Part shown: piece after piece, positions 5,072-5,807 of the stretch | Position numbering within the stretch: the stretch's first letter is position 1 | Layout: each line of letters begins with the position of its first letter | Position numbers and translations under genes: made by a program | Notes under the pieces: generated by a model | What the model was told of the DNA's origin: nothing | The model's input: only the letters and a program-made list of their open reading frames with translations | Database searches by the model: none | Origin: Christensenella sp. UBA5399 | Lineage (GTDB): Bacteria > Bacillota > Clostridia > Christensenellales > Christensenellaceae | Direction: 5' to 3' | Assembly (NCBI GenBank): GCA_002407725.1 | Contig: DHOD01000073.1 | Coordinates: 4,123-9,929, forward strand | DNA: 5,807 nucleotides

Positions 5072-5807
5072 ATACTGAAATACTAACATCCATCCCCAGC
5101 AAAGAGGCGTTTTCCTCTAAAATCGGACGAATGATATCATACAAAAACTCCTCCGTTTGTTCTTTGGCACGGCCGATAAACTGTTCAACGGACAGAATCG
5201 AGTCCAATTCCTCCCGGGTCAGATGGAACCGTTCATCCGCCAGAATGCGATCCAACAAATCATTGTCTTTACCCCGCAGTTTGATTTCTTTTGCCGTTGC
5301 CACGGAATGTTCCCGGATGGCTTCATGCAATGCCTGCCGATCGCCGCCTTTTTTCACACAATGCATCAAAATGTTTTCGGTGGCCATGAAAGGCAGTTCT
5401 TCGTTGAGATGTTTACCCATCACGGCAGGATACACGCGAATTCCCCGTACAATGTTCAGCAGTAAGGACAAAATACCATCGATGCACAAAAAGGCTTCGG
5501 GAATGCTGATTCTCCGGTTGGCGGAATCGTCTAAGGTCCTTTCAAACCATTGCCCCGCCGCGGTCATGGCAGGATTCATGGCATCTGCCATGACATAGCG
5601 CGCCAAAGAACCAATGCGCTCACTGCGCATGGGATTGCGTTTGTACGCCATGGCGGAAGAACCGATTTGTTTGGATTCAAAGGGTTCGTCCACTTCTTTT
5701 AGGTGAGACAACAGACGAATATCATTGGAAAACTTAGCAGCAGACTGAGCAATGCCGCTGAGCACCGACATAATTTGAGCATCCACTTTTCTGGAATAGG
5801 TCTGACC
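5070..5807 (-). CDS. purB: Adenylosuccinate lyase, C-terminal part
   Basis: The frame is open from the right edge and ends at TAG 5072-5070, giving the last 245 residues of a protein usually 430-480 long; the start lies outside the window. PurB cleaves fumarate from adenylosuccinate (giving AMP) and from SAICAR earlier in IMP synthesis. The superfamily signature GSSAMAYKRNPMRSE (residues 49-63 of the visible part, at 5663-5619) carries the flexible catalytic-Ser loop of the fumarase/aspartase family. The preceding GQTYSRKVDAQ and KFSNDIRLL segments and the following mostly helical C-terminal domain fit the family. The visible part has no frameshift. It is the first visible gene of the purB-purA-guaA operon; more genes may lie upstream. 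Confidence 0.95.
   Translation of the reverse strand, partial: GQTYSRKVDAQIMSVLSGIAQSAAKFSNDIRLLSHLKEVDEPFESKQIGSSAMAYKRNPMRSERIGSLARYVMADAMNPAMTAAGQWFERTLDDSANRRISIPEAFLCIDGILSLLLNIVRGIRVYPAVMGKHLNEELPFMATENILMHCVKKGGDRQALHEAIREHSVATAKEIKLRGKDNDLLDRILADERFHLTREELDSILSVEQFIGRAKEQTEEFLYDIIRPILEENASLLGMDVSISV

Noticed and set aside
5060..5089. ATG at 5089 as the start of purA
   Set aside because: It would overlap purB and add ten residues before the conserved N-terminus. The AGGAG at 5071-5067 points to ATG 5059.

Overview
The window looks like a Firmicutes (Clostridia-type) chromosome. The evidence is strong AGGAGG-type ribosome binding sites, moderate GC content, a clostridial-style purine operon, and a small HTH protein of a kind I associate with clostridial prophages and integrative elements. 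I cannot name a species.

It has two parts that meet at about position 2459. The left part (1 to about 2458) is the right-hand end of an integrative element, either a prophage or an ICE/IME. From left to right it holds: a leftward Ala/Gly-rich small gene cut by the window edge (202 to 1); a leftward small HTH gene (398 to 180); a divergent control region of about 200 bp with a very good leftward promoter and candidate operators; a rightward XRE-family repressor (601-1212); and a rightward tyrosine integrase with a full catalytic set (1273-2379). The order integrase, repressor, divergent early gene is the usual layout of a maintenance module next to an attachment site.

The right part (2459-5807) is a leftward host operon, purB (3' part), purA, guaA, with gaps of 10 and 21 nt. 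PurB and PurA act in the AMP branch from IMP, and GuaA makes GMP from XMP. The integrase gene converges on guaA with 79 bp between their stop codons. This fits integration into the 3' end of guaA, a known target for integrative elements. An 11-bp hairpin between the two stops can terminate the purine transcript.

The most unusual observation is in GuaA. Its ATP-pyrophosphatase and C-terminal domains are intact, but the glutamine amidotransferase domain has an in-frame deletion of roughly 80 residues, which removes the catalytic Cys and the His/Glu pair. The protein should be unable to hydrolyse glutamine and may use free ammonia or a separate glutaminase subunit. No tRNA, rRNA, CRISPR array or insertion sequence is visible.
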